NCBI GenBank assembly: GCA_017743585.1
Contig: JAGHYP010000113.1
Span: 1 to 8,542, forward strand
DNA from: Chloroflexota bacterium
GTDB lineage: Bacteria > Chloroflexota > Anaerolineae > Aggregatilineales > UBA2796
Direction of reading: 5' to 3'
DNA length: 8,542 nucleotides
Within the stretch, counting starts at the first letter, position 1. Every line of letters starts with the position of its first letter. The notes below the pieces were generated by a model. The model did not search any database. It saw only the letters and a list, made by a program, of their open reading frames with translations, and was not told the DNA's origin. The position numbers and the translations under genes are program-made. Below are positions 5,866 to 8,542 of this stretch, piece after piece.

Positions 5866-6981
5866 TCAACGGGGTGTAGCGCCCGCCCGCTGCATCAGTT
5901 GCTCGATATCGAAGAGGAATGGCGTGTTGCTCGGCAGCAGGATCATGTTGATCTTGGGCGCGATCTGCTCGATGTAACGCCATTGCAAGAGCAGCGGGTT
6001 TTTGCTGAGTTCAGCGTTGATCAAGGCGAGCGCCTCAGCCTCAGCGGCAGCGCGCGCGCGGATAGCGGCAGCCTCGCCTTCAGCGCGCTTCCTGAGCGCC
6101 TCAGCCTCAGCGGCAGCGCGCTCCCGCAGGGCGTTCGCCTCGCCTTCAGCCAATGTGCGCACGCGCGCCGCCTCTTGCTTGGCTTGCTCAGCTTGCTGCT
6201 CAGCTACTTGCTTCTGCTCCACGGCGCGGATGAATTCCTCGCTGAAAGTGATCTCGCGGATCAGCAGCTCTTGCAGGAATAGGCCGTTCTCAGCAAAGAC
6301 GGGGCGTAAGTCGCGGTTCAGGTTGCGCTGCAGCTCAGGCAATTTCGAGACGGGTTGCTCTTTGCGCGCCCGACCTGTTTCATCTGTAGTGATCAAGCTG
6401 GTGCCGCCGTACAGGTCGTTGACGCTGTAGCTCGCCACTTGCTCGCGAATCGCCGCGCGCACTATAGGACGCACGAAGTCGCTCTCATAACGGTTTTGCC
6501 ACTTGCGATGCAGGGTGTTGGCGAGGTCGCGATCGATCCGATACAGCACTGAGACATCGATCAGCACCTGCTGGCCGTCGCGCGTGCGCGCCTCGACCGC
6601 ATCAGCGCGGCGCAGCTGACCTTCATCAACTGTGCGCGACATGGTGTAAGTCTGCACAGCAGTGGAGTAGAGAATCGGCTCGTTGATGATCGGGAAGATG
6701 ATGTGCACGCCTGGCCCGAGCGGCGTCTTCCACAAGTTGCCCTCTTCAGGATCGCCGCCGATGGACTGGAAGACGACCGCAACCTGAGTTGGACCGACGA
6801 TCACCAAGCCTGAGCTGGCAAGGAAGAAGGTGATGCCGACTACAAAGCCCAAGCCGGCGAGCGCAATGCCGCCGCGCGTCGAGCGGTTTTGCGCCGCGTT
6901 GCTGATGGCGATGCCCACACCTGCCAAGACCGCCATCCAGCCCGCCAGCGAAAGGAAGCCTAGAATCGAACTCAAGGTCAT
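5866..6981 (-). CDS. SPFH/prohibitin (band 7) family membrane protein
   Basis: A 371-residue membrane-anchored SPFH protein; such proteins form large ring assemblies that organise membrane microdomains or control membrane proteases. Domains: hydrophobic segments at about 5-27 and 38-62, then the SPFH domain (about 60-255) with GPTQVAVVF, a PLGPGVHIIFPIIN turn at 87-100, VSVLYRID at 143-150, and RPIVRAAIREQVASYSVNDL at 171-190. A long Ala/Glu-rich coiled coil follows (about 250-325), built from 11-residue units, then a hydrophobic C-terminus (WRYIEQIAPKINMILLPSNT, 334-353) typical of prohibitin-like proteins. Start: an in-frame ATG four codons earlier (6993) lacks a Shine-Dalgarno, while GGAGGT sits four bases before the ATG at 6981, so I use 6981. 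It is probably the first gene of a two-gene unit with the 108-residue protein. Exact partner protein or protease unknown; no NfeD or FtsH gene is in view. Confidence 0.93.
   Translation of the reverse strand: MTLSSILGFLSLAGWMAVLAGVGIAISNAAQNRSTRGGIALAGLGFVVGITFFLASSGLVIVGPTQVAVVFQSIGGDPEEGNLWKTPLGPGVHIIFPIINEPILYSTAVQTYTMSRTVDEGQLRRADAVEARTRDGQQVLIDVSVLYRIDRDLANTLHRKWQNRYESDFVRPIVRAAIREQVASYSVNDLYGGTSLITTDETGRARKEQPVSKLPELQRNLNRDLRPVFAENGLFLQELLIREITFSEEFIRAVEQKQVAEQQAEQAKQEAARVRTLAEGEANALRERAAAEAEALRKRAEGEAAAIRARAAAEAEALALINAELSKNPLLLQWRYIEQIAPKINMILLPSNTPFLFDIEQLMQRAGATPR
6028..6159 (-). repeat. Two-copy 66-bp tandem repeat inside the SPFH coiled coil
   Basis: Units 6028-6093 and 6094-6159 share a 28-base identical block (6028-6055 and 6094-6121) and a 14-base block (6071-6084 and 6137-6150), both offset by exactly 66 bases. 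They encode residues 297-318 and 275-296, which match at 17 of 22 positions. Each is a pair of 11-residue segments of the type 'AEGEAxA / RxRAAAEAEAL'. This looks like in-frame duplication extending the coiled coil. Confidence 0.8.
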
Positions 6982-6985
6982 GTCA

Positions 6986-6991
6986 ACCTCC
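6986..6991 (-). promoter_or_regulatory. Strong ribosome binding site deciding the SPFH start
   Basis: The complement of 6986-6991 is GGAGGT, four bases before the ATG at 6981. It overlaps the alternative upstream ATG (6993-6991), which itself has no Shine-Dalgarno, so translation most likely begins at 6981. Confidence 0.65.
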
Positions 6992-7035
6992 ATGCGCGGA
7001 GTGAATTGCTCTGTGGCATTTGCTCAGCTTCCTCA

Positions 7036-7041
7036 ACTATA
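7036..7041 (-). promoter_or_regulatory. Putative extended -10 promoter of the SPFH gene
   Basis: On the - strand the sequence reads TGCTATAGT, that is TATAGT with a TG one base upstream, an extended -10. It is about 55 bases before the SPFH start, in the 148-base gap after comFC. The -35 region at 17-base spacing (complement of 7059-7064, CTACAA) is poor, as is common with extended -10 promoters. Confidence 0.45.
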
Positions 7042-7097
7042 GCACAAGGGCTGCCGATTTGTAGCAGAAACTCGCAGACACGCTGCAGAACGCTCAA

Positions 7098-7139
7098 AAA
7101 TTGGTGAATTTAGCTTCGAGTCTTGCTAGCTGAGAAGCT
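7098..7139 (-). repeat. Inverted repeats downstream of comFC (possible weak terminator region)
   Basis: AGCTTC (7112-7117) and GAAGCT (7134-7139) form a 6-bp stem with a 16-base loop just after the comFC stop. Next, AAATT (7098-7102) and AATTT (7107-7111) form an AT-only stem with loop GGTG, and the - strand then runs into five T residues. The GC stem and T-run are separated, so this is not a canonical intrinsic terminator, but it is the only candidate end for the comFC transcript. Confidence 0.3.
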
Positions 7140-7141
7140 GT

Positions 7142-7825
7142 TCAATGCAGCGTTGCCACTGCCACGCTCAAGCCGCAAATTTCGGCTGCGCCCGCCTGAT
7201 GCAATGCCTCAGCACAAGCGCGCATGGTTGCGCCTGTGGTTATCACATCGTCCACCAAGAGCAGACGCAAGCCGCGCACCTGCTCAGGGTCGGCGCGGAA
7301 AGCGTTGGCAACGTTCGCAGCGCGCTCCTGCCGATTCAGGCCGACTTGCGGTGCGGTGTGCCGGATGCGTTGTACCGCGTTCGGCAAGTATGGCAGCCTG
7401 AGACGCGCCGCAAGCGACTCTGCCAGCAACGCGGATTGATTGTAGCCGCGCTGCGCCAAACGCTCGCTATGCAGCGGCATCGGCACTACTGCTTGCGCCC
7501 GAAAGTCGCTGCGCGCCACAGCTTCGGCAAGGCGCGCAGCCAAGAGCGGCGCCAATTGGCGAGCGCCTTCGTACTTCAGGGCGTGAATGGCAGTCCGCAG
7601 TGCGCCTTCAAAAGGCGCCGCAGCGATCTGCAAACGCAAGGCGCTCTCAGGCGTGCAATGAATCGGCGGGAAAGGCAGCTCGGCAAGGCAATGCACGCAA
7701 TAGTGACTGCCTACGCGTCCGCAGGCAAGGCAATGCGGCGGGAAGAAAAAATCTAATGCGCTCTGCCAGAGCGCCTGTAACAAATTGCCCGCCTTATCAG
7801 CGGGCAAAAGCACCAAGCGCAGCAC
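7142..7825 (-). CDS. comFC: ComF family protein (ComFC-like phosphoribosyltransferase)
   Basis: A 227-residue ComF/ComFC protein, a PRPP-binding-fold protein needed for natural DNA uptake in competent bacteria, probably acting on incoming single-stranded DNA on the cytoplasmic side. It has the family layout: zinc-binding Cys32-x2-Cys35 and Cys43-x2-Cys46 behind an FFFPPHC lead-in; LKYEGARQLAPLLA at 83-96; VPMPLHSERLAQRGYNQS at 114-131; the GLNRQERAANVANAF block at 162-176; and the PRPP loop VDDVITTGAT at 191-200. Length is typical. The start is a GTG at 7825; its Shine-Dalgarno is weak (GAGCCGGG region) but it begins only nine bases after the TadC stop, suggesting co-transcription or translational coupling. 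Other GTG/TTG codons a few residues in are possible starts and would not touch the domains. Competence in this organism is inference; many non-competent bacteria carry comF. Confidence 0.93.
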   Translation of the reverse strand: MLRLVLLPADKAGNLLQALWQSALDFFFPPHCLACGRVGSHYCVHCLAELPFPPIHCTPESALRLQIAAAPFEGALRTAIHALKYEGARQLAPLLAARLAEAVARSDFRAQAVVPMPLHSERLAQRGYNQSALLAESLAARLRLPYLPNAVQRIRHTAPQVGLNRQERAANVANAFRADPEQVRGLRLLLVDDVITTGATMRACAEALHQAGAAEICGLSVAVATLH

Positions 7826-7834
7826 GGACCCGGC

Positions 7835-8542
7835 TCAGTAACCGCCTTGCAAGACGATGATCAAAGAGGGACCGAGCAGCACGAGCCAGATGGATGGGAA
7901 GATCAAGAAGACCATCGGGATCATCATCTTGACAGGCGCTTGGTGCGCTTTCTCTTGCGCGCGCTGACGGCGCTTGACGCGCATCTGGTCAGCTTGAATG
8001 CGCAAAACCTTCCCGATGCTGACGCCGAGCTGATCGGCTTGGATGATGGCAGCTGTGAAGCTGGTCACATCAGGCACGTCCATACTGGCTGCCATGTCGC
8101 GCAGCGCCTCACGGCGCAGCTTGCCATAGGCGATCTCTTGGACCACGCGCCCGAAGGCTTGTGCCAGCTCGTTATCCCATTTCTCGTAGACCTTGCCCAT
8201 CGCCTGATCGAAGCCCAGGCCTGCCTCAACGCAGATGGTGAGCAGATCGAGCGCATCGGGCAGCGCCTTGACGATGTTCTCTTGGCGCTTCTTGATCCTG
8301 CTTTTCAGCCGCGATTCAGGCATGTAGTAGCCAAGAAAGGCAAGCAGCGCCGTCAAGCCGACCGCCGTCATGGTATCCAAGCGAAGTGTGACGAAGGACA
8401 CGAACGCGCCGCCGATGCCGAGCAGGATCATCAGCATGATGCGCGTGCCGAAGAACGTGCGCGGATCCATCTTGCCAGCCTGACCCGCCAGCTCAATCTT
8501 GTGGCGCACTGCTTCGAGCTGGCTCTCAGGCGTGAAGCGGCT
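7835..8542 (-). CDS. tadC: TadC-like type II secretion system F domain protein (5' truncated by window edge)
   Basis: Polytopic inner-membrane platform protein of a Tad (tight adherence) type IVc pilus system, working with TadB and the TadA ATPase. The frame is open to the window edge; the GTG at 8509 is internal, since codons upstream continue without stop (SRFTPESQLEAV). Numbering from that GTG: membrane segments at about 24-42 and 46-64, the cytoplasmic T2SSF domain at about 80-180 with ALDLLTICVEAGLGFDQAM (86-104) and QADQLGVSIGKVLRIQADQM (157-176), a basic RVKRRQRAQEKAHQAPVKM stretch, and terminal membrane segments at about 195-220. The CVEAGLGFDQA and ADQLGVSIG patterns are typical of TadC/TadB; TadC is favoured by the short C-terminus and the position at the end of a presumed tad cluster. 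comFC follows after nine bases. Rest of the tad operon would lie to the right. Confidence 0.88.
   Translation of the reverse strand, partial: SRFTPESQLEAVRHKIELAGQAGKMDPRTFFGTRIMLMILLGIGGAFVSFVTLRLDTMTAVGLTALLAFLGYYMPESRLKSRIKKRQENIVKALPDALDLLTICVEAGLGFDQAMGKVYEKWDNELAQAFGRVVQEIAYGKLRREALRDMAASMDVPDVTSFTAAIIQADQLGVSIGKVLRIQADQMRVKRRQRAQEKAHQAPVKMMIPMVFLIFPSIWLVLLGPSLIIVLQGGY

Noticed and set aside
6031..6121. GCGC/CAGC-rich repeated blocks considered as a CRISPR or dispersed repeat
   Set aside because: They have a strict 66-base in-frame period with no spacers and encode the SPFH coiled coil.

Overview
The window is high-GC, densely packed bacterial chromosome with no rRNA, tRNA, insertion sequence or CRISPR array that I could find. 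Gene content and protein style (family-4 glycosyltransferase, Tad-type TadC, ComF, an SPFH membrane protein, and a small conserved-looking hypothetical) suggest a Chloroflexota-like organism. That assignment is an impression from remembered homologues, not a computed result.

Layout. On the + strand: the 3' part of a GT-B glycosyltransferase (1-1029, open at the left edge); a 198-base intergenic stretch with several inverted repeats; a secreted beta-propeller protein (1228-2202); a 70-base gap holding a perfect TATAAT box; and a complete carbamoyl-phosphate synthase large subunit, carB (2273-5482). All remaining genes are on the - strand and converge on carB. Reading from the right edge they are a TadC-like type II/IV secretion inner-membrane protein (open at the right edge), comFC nine bases after it, an SPFH/prohibitin-family membrane protein with its own putative promoter, and a 108-residue hypothetical protein. 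The stop codon of the last gene overlaps the stop codon of carB.

How the genes relate. carB makes carbamoyl phosphate for pyrimidine and arginine synthesis, but no carA or other pyr gene is visible. It appears to be transcribed from its own promoter. tadC and comFC look co-transcribed, which would couple a Tad pilus/secretion apparatus to a DNA-uptake-associated phosphoribosyltransferase-like protein. The SPFH protein and the 108-residue protein form a second short - strand unit. The glycosyltransferase and the propeller are adjacent but separated by a structured intergenic region, so their functional link is uncertain.

I do not see clear evidence of a new defence or mobile system. The items most worth a second look are the SPFH/small-protein pair, the tadC-comFC coupling, the stop-on-stop convergence with carB, and the cluster of inverted repeats at 1098-1210.
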